NCBI RefSeq assembly: GCF_018304965.1
Contig: NZ_JAGQED010000003.1
Location: forward strand, 62,001-126,000
DNA: 64,000 nucleotides
Direction of reading: 5' to 3'
Source: Collimonas antrihumi
Lineage (GTDB): Bacteria; Pseudomonadota; Gammaproteobacteria; Burkholderiales; Burkholderiaceae_D
This document shows positions 53,436 through 61,917 of the stretch, piece by piece (the stretch's first letter is position 1; each line of letters begins with the position of its first letter). The position numbers and the translations under genes were made by a program. A model generated the notes under the pieces. That model was given only the letters and a program-made list of their open reading frames with translations. It did not search any database and was not told where the DNA came from.

Positions 53436-54659
53436 ATGAGCGACCCAAGACAAGATGACGCAACCGGCCAAGGCGTGCCTGCGGTGTTGAGCCACGGCAT
53501 GGGGCTGGATGCGGTGGCGTCGAGCTGGCCGGCATTGACCCTGGATGAAGTGGCGCGGCTATTGCGCCACTATCCGCAGGTCGCGCAGGTCGGCGCAGTC
53601 ACGCGCCTGAATTGGCACAGCCCGCGGCCGTTTTCCAGTGCTTGCGTCGCGGACACGGAATCGGGCCCGGTATTTGTAAAGCGCTTGTTGCGAGTGATCC
53701 GGACTGCGGACGAGTTGACGGATGAACACCGCTTCATGGCCCATCTGCGGCTGCATGGAATGGCAGTCAGCGACGTATTGCAAGCCAGCGACGGCAGCAC
53801 CGCCCATGCCGAAGGTGACTGGACGTACGAGGTGCAGCGCGTCGGGCCCGGCGTTGACCGCTATCGCGATGCGACCTCATGGACTCCTTTCATCAACACT
53901 GCGGATGCGGCGGCTGCAGGCAGCGCGCTGGCCCGGCTGCATCTCGCGGCGCGCGGTTACGATGCGCCTGCGCGCAGCATCAAATTGCTGGCGTCCGGCT
54001 TTACCCTGTTCAATACTGAAGAGCCGCAAGAAGTGCTGAGCAGGATCGGGGATTACATACAGGAGCGGCCGGCATTGGCAGACTACCTGGCGCAGCGTGA
54101 CTGGCAACAGGAAGTGATGCGCGTGCTGTTGCCGTTCCATGCACGCTTAAGCCCCATGTTGCACGGCTTGACGCCCTTATGGACGCATAACGACTGGCAT
54201 GCTTCCAATTTGCTGTGGCAAGCGGACGGACCGGTTGCGGTAGCAACCGTGCTGGATTTCGGGCTGGCCGATCGTACCTGCGCCGTCTACGATCTTGCCA
54301 TCGCCATCGAGCGCAACCTGATCGAGTGGCTGGCCCTGCCATCGATGCCTGTCGATCGACGCAGCCTGGTGCATATCGATCAATTGGATGCCATGCTCGA
54401 TGCGTACGAGGCGGTAAGTCCGTTGTCAGCGCTGGAGGCGGCCGCCTTGCCGGCATTGCTACCTTTGGCGCATGCTGAATTTGCGCTGTCGGAGCTGGCG
54501 TATTTTCATGGTGTGCAGAAATCTGCAGAGAACTCGGCGCTGGCCTACGATACTTATTTCCTCGGCCATGCCGAGTGGTTCAATAGCGATGCCGGCCAAT
54601 ATCTGCTGGATCATCTGCAGCGCCGCAGCGACCGTAAAAACAATCTACAGGAGTCCTGA
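53436..54659 (+). CDS. APH-fold small-molecule kinase
   Basis: The 407-aa protein has the aminoglycoside/choline kinase fold: catalytic loop 'LWTHNDWHASNLLW' (HxDxxxxN) and metal motif 'VLDFGLADRTCAVYDLAIAIE', with 'EVQRVGPGVDRYRDATSWTPF' before them. Both catalytic Asp are present, so it should be active. The fold includes thiamine, choline and nucleoside-type kinases. It starts 20 nt after the receptor gene (AGGAA before ATG) and overlaps pnuC, so it most likely phosphorylates the compound brought in by the PnuC protein and traps it in the cell. The substrate is inferred, not shown. Confidence 0.82.
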   Translation: MSDPRQDDATGQGVPAVLSHGMGLDAVASSWPALTLDEVARLLRHYPQVAQVGAVTRLNWHSPRPFSSACVADTESGPVFVKRLLRVIRTADELTDEHRFMAHLRLHGMAVSDVLQASDGSTAHAEGDWTYEVQRVGPGVDRYRDATSWTPFINTADAAAAGSALARLHLAARGYDAPARSIKLLASGFTLFNTEEPQEVLSRIGDYIQERPALADYLAQRDWQQEVMRVLLPFHARLSPMLHGLTPLWTHNDWHASNLLWQADGPVAVATVLDFGLADRTCAVYDLAIAIERNLIEWLALPSMPVDRRSLVHIDQLDAMLDAYEAVSPLSALEAAALPALLPLAHAEFALSELAYFHGVQKSAENSALAYDTYFLGHAEWFNSDAGQYLLDHLQRRSDRKNNLQES

Positions 54660-55261
54660 TGTCAGGCTTGGAAATCAGTGCAGTCATCATCAGCGCCTTG
54701 GCAGTGTGGCTGACTGCGCGCCGCCATTTGTGGTGCTGGCCGATCGGCCTGGTCTCGGTGCTGCTGTATGCACGGATATTCCTGGACGCGAAACTGTATT
54801 CGGACTTGTTGCTGCAATTGATCTTTGCGGTCATGCAGTTGTACGGCTGGTGGCAGTGGAGCAGGGCCGGGGCGGACCAGAACAATAGCCAGCCAGACAC
54901 CCGTCATATTCAACCGCAGCGCTTGCCGAAATCCGGCTTGCTGGCAGGCCTGCTGGCCGGGGCGCTAGGGAGCGTGGTGCTGGGTTATGTCATGGCCAGT
55001 TTTACCGATGCGCACATTCCTTGGCTGGATTCGGCGCTGACCAGTTTCAGCCTGGTGGCCCAGTTCTGGATGGCGCGCAAATACGTCGCCAACTGGTGGC
55101 TGTGGATCGTGGTCGACATCATCTATGTCGGCGTATATATCTACAAAGACCTGAATCTGACCGCGGGTTTGTATGCCGCGTTCATCGTGCTGGCCATTAT
55201 CGGCTTGCGCAACTGGCAGCGGCAACTGGTTGGCAATCAACCTGCAGCCGCCGCGGCATAA
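54659..55261 (+). CDS. pnuC: PnuC-family vitamin/nucleoside permease
   Basis: The 200-aa protein has seven membrane helices and the PnuC hallmarks 'WPIGLVSVLLYARIFLDAKLYSDLLLQLIFAVMQLYGWWQW' and 'ANWWLWIVVDIIYVGVYIYKDLNLTAGLYAAFIVLAIIGLRNW'. Family members are energy-independent carriers for nicotinamide riboside, thiamine, riboflavin or deoxynucleosides that depend on intracellular phosphorylation. The overlap with the kinase gene (TGATG) fits that mechanism. The symbol follows the family; the actual vitamin could differ. Confidence 0.88.
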   Translation: MSGLEISAVIISALAVWLTARRHLWCWPIGLVSVLLYARIFLDAKLYSDLLLQLIFAVMQLYGWWQWSRAGADQNNSQPDTRHIQPQRLPKSGLLAGLLAGALGSVVLGYVMASFTDAHIPWLDSALTSFSLVAQFWMARKYVANWWLWIVVDIIYVGVYIYKDLNLTAGLYAAFIVLAIIGLRNWQRQLVGNQPAAAAA

Positions 55262-55546
55262 TTCAAGCTGCCACGCTCCGCAAGGCCTATTGAGGTGAAC
55301 AATAAGGGGTTGCACTACACCGTAGACCAACTCAAGCCGGACAAAAGGCCGCGCCGCGCAACCGCTACTATCGCGACAATCCGCCCACCGCCGTGGTCGC
55401 TCAAGGCGTCATGGCAGCAAAGAAAATGTCCGCTCTAAAGCGTAGTCGAGGTGTCTAAAATGCTCAAAAAAGCGGACATCTCAACTTTGCTCAAAGCGGA
55501 CATTTCAACTTTGCCTTTACACACCCAACAAAATCCTGGCGGCAGA
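55262..55546. other. Gap with IS-end-like direct repeats
   Basis: GCGGACATYTCAACTTTGC occurs twice, at 55472-55490 and 55496-55514, with a related ATGTCCGCTCTAAAGC in the opposite sense at 55427-55442. Such multiple 'GCGGACATTTC' units are typical of the ends of IS21-like elements, so this may be a decayed insertion. The remaining bases open short frames without a recognisable protein. No transposase remnant can be named. Confidence 0.45.
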
Positions 55547-56473
55547 TTAGCGTTTTGCCAATGCGGCGCGCTGGTGCAACAAGGTCAGCCAGCGTTCGCC
55601 GCATTCAGCATCGCTGATACACAGCGCGTAGTCGGTGACGGTGCGGGCAGCGCGTTCCAGCAGTTGGATATCCGCTTCGTGCTGGCGCGCGACGTGCGGA
55701 TCTTCCAGAAACAGGACGCGCCGGCATTGCTGGCGATCCAGGATCAGTTCAGCGATCTGGGCATCGCCGCCCAGCGGGCCGCTGAGGAAGGGTTTTACCC
55801 AGTTGCGTCCGGCTTCCTCGCCTTTGATTTTTTGCGCCAGCTTATTGAGCAGGCTGCCGGTGGTGCCGGTGGCGCAGCGAAATGCAAACTGGTCGAGCAG
55901 CGGGAAATGACGTTCCGCAATGTCCAGCATCCGCTCTTTCATGGCGTCGTGTGCAATCAGCGCGATGCCTTCCTGCCCCAGATTGAAAGTCGGGTCGAGT
56001 TCTGGATTCGGTGCAGCGCCGGCCGCCATGCCTTCCAGCTCCAGCCATTCGCGGGCGCCGGCCAGCGTCGATAAAAACGGCTTTCCGTGAATCACGCATT
56101 GCCGCTTCAAGGCTACCGCTTCCGGAAAGGTCGACGACGGATCGACCGGATCCATCAGGTAGATCACCGCATCCAGGTTGCGCGCCGGATCGGCGTCGAC
56201 CACCCGTGACACCAGTTTCATCAGGCCGCCGTGACGGCCGTAAGGGAAGCGTTCGATATGCGGGTAGTCAACCAGCAAGCCGAGCTGCTGCATGGCGTCC
56301 AGCGTGCGGCCGACCACGATCAGTTGCGGCTTCAATTGCTGCTCGATGAGATGGCGGCTGCCCGTGAGCAGTTGCGCCAGCGCCGAATCGGGGCCGTGCT
56401 GATGGCTACGGCTGGTGGCGAGGCCGATCCGGAAAGGAGAGGAAGAGGCATTGCGGGAAGAATTGGCAGGCAT
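55547..56473 (-). CDS. mgsA: Methylglyoxal synthase with a degenerate duplicated N-terminal domain
   Basis: The enzyme turns dihydroxyacetone phosphate into methylglyoxal and phosphate. The protein is 308 aa, twice the usual ~150. The C-terminal half is complete: 'ALIAHDAMKE' (AHD 174-176), 'ATGTTGSLL' (203-206), 'SGPLGGDAQI' (231-237) and 'EDPHVARQHEAD' with H265 and D268 matching the family's catalytic pair. The N-terminal half has the same fold cues ('LIVVGRTLDA', 'PYGRHGGLMKL', 'YLMDPVDPSSTFPEAV') but lacks the His/Asp pair. The ATG at 56473 lacks a clear ribosome-binding site. It is divergent to greB. Confidence 0.85.
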   Translation of the reverse strand: MPANSSRNASSSPFRIGLATSRSHQHGPDSALAQLLTGSRHLIEQQLKPQLIVVGRTLDAMQQLGLLVDYPHIERFPYGRHGGLMKLVSRVVDADPARNLDAVIYLMDPVDPSSTFPEAVALKRQCVIHGKPFLSTLAGAREWLELEGMAAGAAPNPELDPTFNLGQEGIALIAHDAMKERMLDIAERHFPLLDQFAFRCATGTTGSLLNKLAQKIKGEEAGRNWVKPFLSGPLGGDAQIAELILDRQQCRRVLFLEDPHVARQHEADIQLLERAARTVTDYALCISDAECGERWLTLLHQRAALAKR

Positions 56474-56592
56474 ATGACGGAATCTAAAGTCAACACGGGC
56501 AACATTGCACCAGCCCGACTTTACCATACCGCAATGCAAGAAAAGCCATGCTTCAGAGTCAAATCTGTAGTCGCGGCGCAATTGGAACTACA

Positions 56593-57171
56593 ATGTCAGC
56601 TATGAACAAGGCATTTGTAAAAGAATCTGAAGGCGATGACGACGATCTGGAATTCGGACTGCCGCCGATCCCGCCCGGCACCAGGAATTACATGACGCCG
56701 GAAGGCTATCAACGCATGAAAGACGAGCTGTTGCGTCTGATTGATGTGGATCGGCCGGAAGTGGTGCGCATCGTTTCCTGGGCCGCCTCGAACGGCGATC
56801 GTTCCGAAAACGGCGATTATATTTATGGCAAGCGCCGGCTGCGTGAAATCGACCGCCGCATCCGCTTTTTAACCAAGCGCCTGGATTTGGCCGAAGTGGT
56901 CGATCCGAGCGTGCATCACGGCCGCGACCAGGTATTTTTTGGCGCCACGGTGACTTACCAGAATCACGCCGGCGAAGAGCACACGGTGACCATCGTCGGC
57001 ATCGATGAACTCGATCCCTTGCATGGCAAGATCAGCTGGATTTCTCCGGTGGCGCGTGCGTTGACCAAGGCCCATGAAGGCGAGAGCGTGACCTTGCTGA
57101 CGCCGGCCGGGCTTGATGAACTGGAAATATTGGCGGTTAGTTATCCTGAAGCTGGAAAAGTTGGTGGTTAG
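56593..57171 (+). CDS. greB: Transcription elongation factor GreB
   Basis: GreB (192 aa) rescues backtracked RNA polymerase by stimulating transcript cleavage. The N-terminal coiled coil holds 'NYMTPEGYQRMKDELLRL', 'VVRIVSWAASNGDRSENGDYIYGKRRLREIDRRIRFL' (basic patch and tip acidic residues), and the C-terminal FKBP-like domain 'VFFGATVTYQN...GKISWISPVARALTKAHEGE'. A 25-residue acidic N-terminal extension ('ESEGDDDDLEFGLPPIPPG') is longer than in E. coli but common in betaproteobacteria. Confidence 0.95.
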   Translation: MSAMNKAFVKESEGDDDDLEFGLPPIPPGTRNYMTPEGYQRMKDELLRLIDVDRPEVVRIVSWAASNGDRSENGDYIYGKRRLREIDRRIRFLTKRLDLAEVVDPSVHHGRDQVFFGATVTYQNHAGEEHTVTIVGIDELDPLHGKISWISPVARALTKAHEGESVTLLTPAGLDELEILAVSYPEAGKVGG

Positions 57172-57185
57172 CTACCCACAGTTCT

Positions 57186-57362
57186 TAATGCCGTTAAGTT
57201 AAGCCGCGAACGGTATTCTTTAGATGGACCAATGCGGTCACTGCGTCATCCCCGCGAACGCGGGGATCCATGTTGCACAGTATGGTGGTTAAAATGGATT
57301 CCCGCGTTCGCGGGAATGACGTGCCAAGCGCTATAACCGGTAACCTTGACTTAACGGCATTA
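57186..57362. mobile_element. 177-bp MITE-like element, copy 2
   Basis: The element is bounded by TAATGCCGTTAAGT and ACTTAACGGCATTA, a perfect 14-bp terminal inverted repeat. It is the reverse complement of the element at 13198-13374, same length and about 97% identical by eye. It lies in the short gap between the convergent greB and GST genes. The internal palindromic pair is intact (GTCATCCCCGCGAACG... to ...CGCGGGAATGAC), whereas copy 1 has two changes in one arm. No protein is encoded. Confidence 0.85.
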
Positions 57363-57373
57363 CCCACAGTTCT

Positions 57374-58066
57374 TTATCTTTTTTGATATTGCTGAGCGCC
57401 AAACAGGATATCCCGCGCCTTGTCGTCGGTCAGTGGCTTGCGGGCCGAGGCCAGCACTTCGACGCCGCGCTTGACCGCAGGGCGCGCGCTGATCGTATCG
57501 AACCAGGCTTTCAGATGCGGAAAGTCGCCCAGTTCTATGCCCTGGTTTTTCCAGGAACGAATCCATGGGAAAGTGGCGATGTCGGCGATCGTATATTCAT
57601 TGCCGGCGAGGTAATGGTGTTGTGATAATTGCTTGTCGATCACGCCATAGATGCGCTTGGCTTCGTTGGTATAGCGATTGACGGCGTACTCTATCTTTTC
57701 CGGCGCGTAGATGCGGAAATGGTGAGTCTGGCCCAGCATTGGTCCGACTCCGCCCATCTGGAACATCAGCCATTGCAGGGTGTTGAATTTCTCGCGATCG
57801 GTATGGCCGAGGAATTTACCGCTCTTGCCGGCCAGGTAAACCAGGATCGCGCCCGACTCGAACAGGGAAATCGGCTTGCCGTCCGGGCCGTCGGCATCGA
57901 CGATGGCCGGAATCTTGTTGTTGGGTGAAATCGACAGGAAGTCCGGCTTGAACTGGTCGCCGGCGCCGATGTCGACTGCGTGCACACGATAGGGCAGGCC
58001 CAATTCTTCCAGCAGGATGTGTACCTTGTGACCGTTCGGTGTGGCCCAGCTATAGACATCGATCAT
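57374..58066 (-). CDS. Glutathione S-transferase, YghU/YfcG (Nu-class)
   Basis: The 230-aa protein has a thioredoxin-fold N-domain beginning 'MIDVYSWATPNGHKVHILLEELGLPYRVHAVDIGAGDQFKPDFLSISPNNKIPAIVD', with 'SLFESGAILVYLA', and an all-helical C-domain with 'LAGNEYTIADIATFPWIRSW'. The 'TPNGHKV' active-site loop is that of disulfide-bond reductase type GSTs. AAGGAA lies 6-7 nt before the ATG at 58066; the ATG two codons upstream abuts it and is less likely. Confidence 0.92.
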   Translation of the reverse strand: MIDVYSWATPNGHKVHILLEELGLPYRVHAVDIGAGDQFKPDFLSISPNNKIPAIVDADGPDGKPISLFESGAILVYLAGKSGKFLGHTDREKFNTLQWLMFQMGGVGPMLGQTHHFRIYAPEKIEYAVNRYTNEAKRIYGVIDKQLSQHHYLAGNEYTIADIATFPWIRSWKNQGIELGDFPHLKAWFDTISARPAVKRGVEVLASARKPLTDDKARDILFGAQQYQKR

Positions 58067-58130
58067 GACCATTTCCTTTTTGTATGTGGTGGTGCTTGCG
58101 TTGTTTGTTTCGTGCGCGTTTGAAATGTGT

Positions 58131-59333
58131 TCAGATTTTTGCCAATCGCTGCAGCGCCTGCTGCAAGGTCTGGTCTTGTTTGGCGAAGCAGAAACGGACG
58201 ATGCCCGATTCACGCGGAGATTGATAGAACGCTGATACCGGAATTGCAGCGACGCCGATTTCAGAAGTCAGCCAGATCGCGAATTCGGCCTCGCTCAACG
58301 ATGAGATGGCGGAGTAATCGACGCACAGGAAATAGGTGCCGTCGGCCGGTAGCAGTTTAAAGCGCGTTTGCTTCAAGCCATCGCGAAACAGGTCGCGCTT
58401 GTGTTGATAAAACGCCGGCAGTTCCAGGTAGGGCGCGGGATTTTGCATGTACTGCGCAATGCCATGCTGCACCGGCGTGTTGACGGTGAAAACATTGTAT
58501 TGATGAACTTTGCGGAATTCCGCGGAAAGCGCCGCCGGCGCCGCCACATAGCCGATTTTCCAGCCGGTGACGTGATAGGTCTTGCCAAAACTGGAAACGA
58601 CAAAGGCGCGCGCCGCGAGTTCGGGATGGCGGCAAATCGATTCGTGGCGTACACCGTCGAACACCATGTGCTCATAGACTTCATCTGACAAGATCAGGAT
58701 TCCGGTCCCGCGCACGATATCTTTCAGCGCTTCGATATCGGCCAGGGTCAGTACGCTGCCGGTCGGATTGTGCGGCGAATTGATCATGATCATGCGGGTG
58801 CGCGGGCTGACTGCCGCTGCAATCCGGTCCCACGGTATGGCGTAACCATCGGCGCCCAGCGTCATTTGCACTAGCACCGGCTTGCCGCCGGCCAGTTCGA
58901 TGGCTGGCGCATAGCTGTCGTACGCCGGTTCAATCACGATCACTTCGTCGCCCGTATGCACCGCGCACAGGATGGCGGTCAGCAAGCCCTGGGTGGCGCC
59001 GGCGGTGACGGTGATGTCGGTGGCCGGATCGTAGCTGTGGCCGTACAGTTTTTCGATTTTAGCGGCGATGGCCTGGCGCAAAGCCGGCACACCTGCCATC
59101 GGCGGGTACTGGTTGAAGCCGTTCTTCATGGCGTCGGTAACCGCATCGACCAAGACCGGATCGCAATCGAAGTCGGGGAATCCTTGCCCCAGGTTCACCG
59201 CCGATTTTTCGCTGGCGAGCGTCGACATCACCGTAAAAATAGTGGTGCCGACCTTGGGGAGTTTGGATTGAAGCTGTTTGGCAGCGCGGTCTGCGGCAAT
59301 GTCGCCGCCAGGAATTCTTAAATCACGGTTCAT
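58131..59333 (-). CDS. Class I/II aminotransferase, YbdL-like (methionine aminotransferase)
   Basis: The 400-aa PLP enzyme has 'VNLGQGFPDFDCDP', 'TVTAGATQGLLTAILC', 'INSPHNPTGSVL', 'LSDEVYEHMVFDG' and the PLP lysine in 'VSSFGKTYHVTGWKIGYV'. The 'MSTLASEKSAVNLGQGFPDF' start and 'GTYFLCVDYS' are close to YbdL, which uses methionine and aromatic amino acids with 2-oxo acids. It may complete methionine salvage or support aromatic transamination. It sits 64 bp upstream of the GST gene on the same strand. Confidence 0.88.
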   Translation of the reverse strand: MNRDLRIPGGDIAADRAAKQLQSKLPKVGTTIFTVMSTLASEKSAVNLGQGFPDFDCDPVLVDAVTDAMKNGFNQYPPMAGVPALRQAIAAKIEKLYGHSYDPATDITVTAGATQGLLTAILCAVHTGDEVIVIEPAYDSYAPAIELAGGKPVLVQMTLGADGYAIPWDRIAAAVSPRTRMIMINSPHNPTGSVLTLADIEALKDIVRGTGILILSDEVYEHMVFDGVRHESICRHPELAARAFVVSSFGKTYHVTGWKIGYVAAPAALSAEFRKVHQYNVFTVNTPVQHGIAQYMQNPAPYLELPAFYQHKRDLFRDGLKQTRFKLLPADGTYFLCVDYSAISSLSEAEFAIWLTSEIGVAAIPVSAFYQSPRESGIVRFCFAKQDQTLQQALQRLAKI

Positions 59334-59429
59334 CTGCTATCAATCTCGGAGTCTGTCTGAATCTGGCATTTTAGCGTTTTGTCCGAGACTGCACAGCCGG
59401 TTGCGAATTTCTGTGGGCTAAAGAACGGA

Positions 59430-59966
59430 CTAGAAACCCACCGCGGCCGGCAAGCCCCATGCCTGCGGCGGAATGATGGCGAAAAGGCCTATCTTGGCCG
59501 TCTTGCGCGCCAGTTTCAGCAACGCTTTGTCTTTGGTGATCAAGGTAGTGGCGTGGGCGCCCAACGCCAGTTCGAGGAATTTCTGGTCGTCCGGATCCGT
59601 GCAGATGGGCAGGCGGATGTCGGTGCGCGGTGTCAGCGCTTCGGCTGCCAGGCAGGTGATCAAGGTGTCAAATTCGGCATTGAAGGCGGCCCGGGTGTCA
59701 TCGGTGATGGGGAGATGTGAATAATGCAACACCATTTGCCATTCCTGGCGGCAGTCGGCGCGGGTGACAGCTTCGACTGCGCCGCTTTGCAATGCCGCCA
59801 TCAAGCCGGCCCACCGCGGATCGTGGAAAACAAACAGATCGAGGCAGACATTGGTGTCGATGACGATGCGTGGTTTGCCTTGGCGGCTTTGGGCTGTTGC
59901 GGGTGTGTCGGCGGGTAGGTCGCCGGGTAGGTCAGCGGGGAGGTCAGCGGGTAGGTCAGAATTCAT
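59430..59966 (-). CDS. PIN-domain protein (putative endoribonuclease) with repeat-rich N-terminus
   Basis: The 178-aa protein has the PIN fold: 'RIVIDTNVCLDLFVF' (Asp37), 'CTDPDDQKFLELALGAHATTLITKDKALLKL' with the remaining acidic residues of the metal site. PIN proteins of the PilT class cut RNA, often as VapC-like toxins, but no antitoxin gene lies beside this one. The first ~20 residues are a Leu-Pro-Ala/Gly-Asp repeat made by a 12-bp tandem duplication, so their number may vary between strains. The ATG at 59966 is preferred over a TTG five codons upstream. Confidence 0.8.
   Translation of the reverse strand: MNSDLPADLPADLPGDLPADTPATAQSRQGKPRIVIDTNVCLDLFVFHDPRWAGLMAALQSGAVEAVTRADCRQEWQMVLHYSHLPITDDTRAAFNAEFDTLITCLAAEALTPRTDIRLPICTDPDDQKFLELALGAHATTLITKDKALLKLARKTAKIGLFAIIPPQAWGLPAAVGF
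59912..59959. repeat. 12-bp tandem repeat (x4) in the PIN gene start
   Basis: The unit GGTAGGTCAGCG (with small changes) occurs four times and encodes the Leu-Pro-Ala-Asp-type repeats at residues 4-20 of the PIN protein. Multiples of 12 bp keep the frame open, so copy-number changes would alter only the N-terminal length. Confidence 0.75.
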
Positions 59967-60177
59967 GCGGATTTCCATCAAGCGGTAGCGCGCATTTTAC
60001 CTCGGCCGCCAGTCCGTCAAGCCATCTTCCGGCAGGAGCGAGAAAGTGGCGGCGGAATGATGTACGTCGCCAGGCCAACGGGCCGAGACGTAATTACCGT
60101 TCGGTAGACAATTATCATCCTAGTGCTTATGCTCCCATGCTACAGGTAAATTCCCACCCAAAGGAAAAACGAAGCCC

Positions 60178-60687
60178 ATGAAAGTTCTTGAGACAGAGCG
60201 TTTGATTTTGCGTACCTTGAATGAGGACGATGCTGAATTTTATCTACGGCTGGTGAACCAGCCTTCATGGCTGCGGTTCATCGGCGACCGCGGCATCAGA
60301 ACGCTGGAAGCGGCACGCGAGGCGCTCCTGAACGGCCCGATAGCAGCACAGGAGCGTTATGGATTCAGTTTCTACATGACTGAATTGAAAGATGGCGCGC
60401 AGCCGATAGGCATATGCGGCCTGATCAAAAGAGAGACTTTGCCGGACGTCGATATCGGCTATGCCTTTCTGCCGGAGTTTTGGGGCAATGGTTACGCCTA
60501 CGAGGCTGCATCGGCCGTACTGGAGCATGGCCGTCGGACTTGCGGCCTGCAGCGGATAGTCGCCATTACCGCGCCGGACAATCACCAATCGATCAAAGTG
60601 CTGGAAAAAATAGGCCTGAAATTTGAAAAAATGCTGCAGCTCAAGGATGACGGTTCGGAGACGAAATTGTTTGCCAGTCAATTTTAG
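60178..60687 (+). CDS. RimJ/RimL-type GNAT acetyltransferase
   Basis: The 169-aa protein begins 'VLETERLILRTLNEDDAEFYLRLVNQPSWLRFIGDRG', the RimJ/RimL signature, with acetyl-CoA loop 'GYAFLPEFWGNGYAYEAASAVLEHG' and the closing 'VAITAPDNHQSIKVLEKIGLKFE'. It would acetylate a protein N-terminus, an amino group of a small molecule or a toxin. The gene stands alone. The ribosome-binding site is weak. Confidence 0.88.
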   Translation: MKVLETERLILRTLNEDDAEFYLRLVNQPSWLRFIGDRGIRTLEAAREALLNGPIAAQERYGFSFYMTELKDGAQPIGICGLIKRETLPDVDIGYAFLPEFWGNGYAYEAASAVLEHGRRTCGLQRIVAITAPDNHQSIKVLEKIGLKFEKMLQLKDDGSETKLFASQF

Positions 60688-60787
60688 TGCCGCTGGCCCG
60701 GGTGAAAAGCGCTGCCGGCGTTAGCGTGCTATGGTGAGCATTCGCGATGTCACTGGTTATCAGTTGCTGTCACTTCGGGAGGCGAAC

Positions 60788-61039
60788 ATGAAGCTAATCG
60801 AGCCGGACGAAAAGAAGGATTTCCATGCGATCTTGTCGGCGCAGAATCTGGCTGCCGACGATTTTGAATTGCATGAGGTGGATACGACGGATCCCAAAAC
60901 CGATGAAATATTCGCGCTTACCGGCTTTGTCACTGTCAGCAGGAAATCCACCGGCCGCAAAAAACAATATCCGACCGGAGACGGTTCGATCTGGGTTGCT
61001 GAATTCGAGCGCGATCTGTCGCAAGGCGTTTTTGACTGA
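60788..61039 (+). CDS. Small conserved-looking cytoplasmic protein (83 aa)
   Basis: GGGAGG lies before the ATG at 60788, which supports translation; an upstream in-frame GTG/ATG at 60731 has none. The product '[20 protein letters not shown]' goes on to '[19 protein letters not shown]' and '[15 protein letters not shown]', mixed alpha/beta without signal or membrane segment. The repeated pattern of such proteins in betaproteobacterial genomes is familiar to me, but I know of no assigned function. Confidence 0.65.
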   Translation: MKLIEPDEKKDFHAILSAQNLAADDFELHEVDTTDPKTDEIFALTGFVTVSRKSTGRKKQYPTGDGSIWVAEFERDLSQGVFD

Positions 61040-61140
61040 GTGACGATAGCAGTTGCCGATGGCGGCATCGCCAGCGCCGAACGGTTTGTTTCGGTATCAT
61101 TGCGGACATTCTTCTGTTTTTTTGTTTATTTGGATGTCAC

Positions 61141-61917
61141 ATGCTGATCGTTTTGTCGCCCGCAAAGTCCCTTGATTACAACACTCCCAGCACGACCGAA
61201 ACGCACACTACCCCGGATTTCATCGACCACTCGGCAGAGTTGATCAGCGTCTTGACGCAACTGTCGCCAGCCCAGATCGGCAGCATGATGAAGATCTCCG
61301 ATCCGCTGGCGCAGCTGAATACGGCGCGTTTTGCGTCGTGGTCGAAGAAATTCACCAGCAGTAATTCCAAGCAGGCGATCATGGCCTTCAACGGCGATGT
61401 CTACGAAGGTCTGGATGCGGCCTCCTTGAACACTACCCAGTTGAACTATGCGCAGAGCCGCATCCGGATTCTGTCAGGCTTGTATGGCGTGTTGCGGCCG
61501 CTGGACCGGATGCAGCCGTATCGGCTGGAAATGGGCACCAGCCTGGCCAACCCGCGCGGCAAGAATCTCTACGCTTTCTGGGGCGATACGGTGACCCAGG
61601 CGTTAAACCAGCAGCTGAGCCAGCAAAAATCCGACACGCTGGTGAACCTGGCGTCCGAGGAATATTTCAAGGTGGTCCGGCCGCAAGTGCTCGACGCCAG
61701 TATCGTCACGCCGGTATTCGAGGATTGGAAAAACGGCAGATACAAGATTATTTCCTTCTATGCCAAACGGGCGCGCGGCATGATGGCGCGCTACGCCGCA
61801 TTGAACAAAATCACCAATGCGGAAAAACTCAAGGCATTCGACCTGGGCGGCTATCAATATATCCCGCAGGATTCCGATAGCAGCCGCTGGATGTTCCGCC
61901 GACGCGTGGCGGAATAG
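61141..61917 (+). CDS. yaaA: Peroxide stress protein YaaA
   Basis: YaaA (258 aa, DUF328) lowers free iron and limits DNA and protein damage during H2O2 stress. Hallmarks are the start '[13 protein letters not shown]', '[15 protein letters not shown]', '[31 protein letters not shown]' and '[17 protein letters not shown]' near the end. Its stop codon touches the start of a dehydratase remnant. No OxyR box was identified upstream. Confidence 0.95.
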   Translation: MLIVLSPAKSLDYNTPSTTETHTTPDFIDHSAELISVLTQLSPAQIGSMMKISDPLAQLNTARFASWSKKFTSSNSKQAIMAFNGDVYEGLDAASLNTTQLNYAQSRIRILSGLYGVLRPLDRMQPYRLEMGTSLANPRGKNLYAFWGDTVTQALNQQLSQQKSDTLVNLASEEYFKVVRPQVLDASIVTPVFEDWKNGRYKIISFYAKRARGMMARYAALNKITNAEKLKAFDLGGYQYIPQDSDSSRWMFRRRVAE

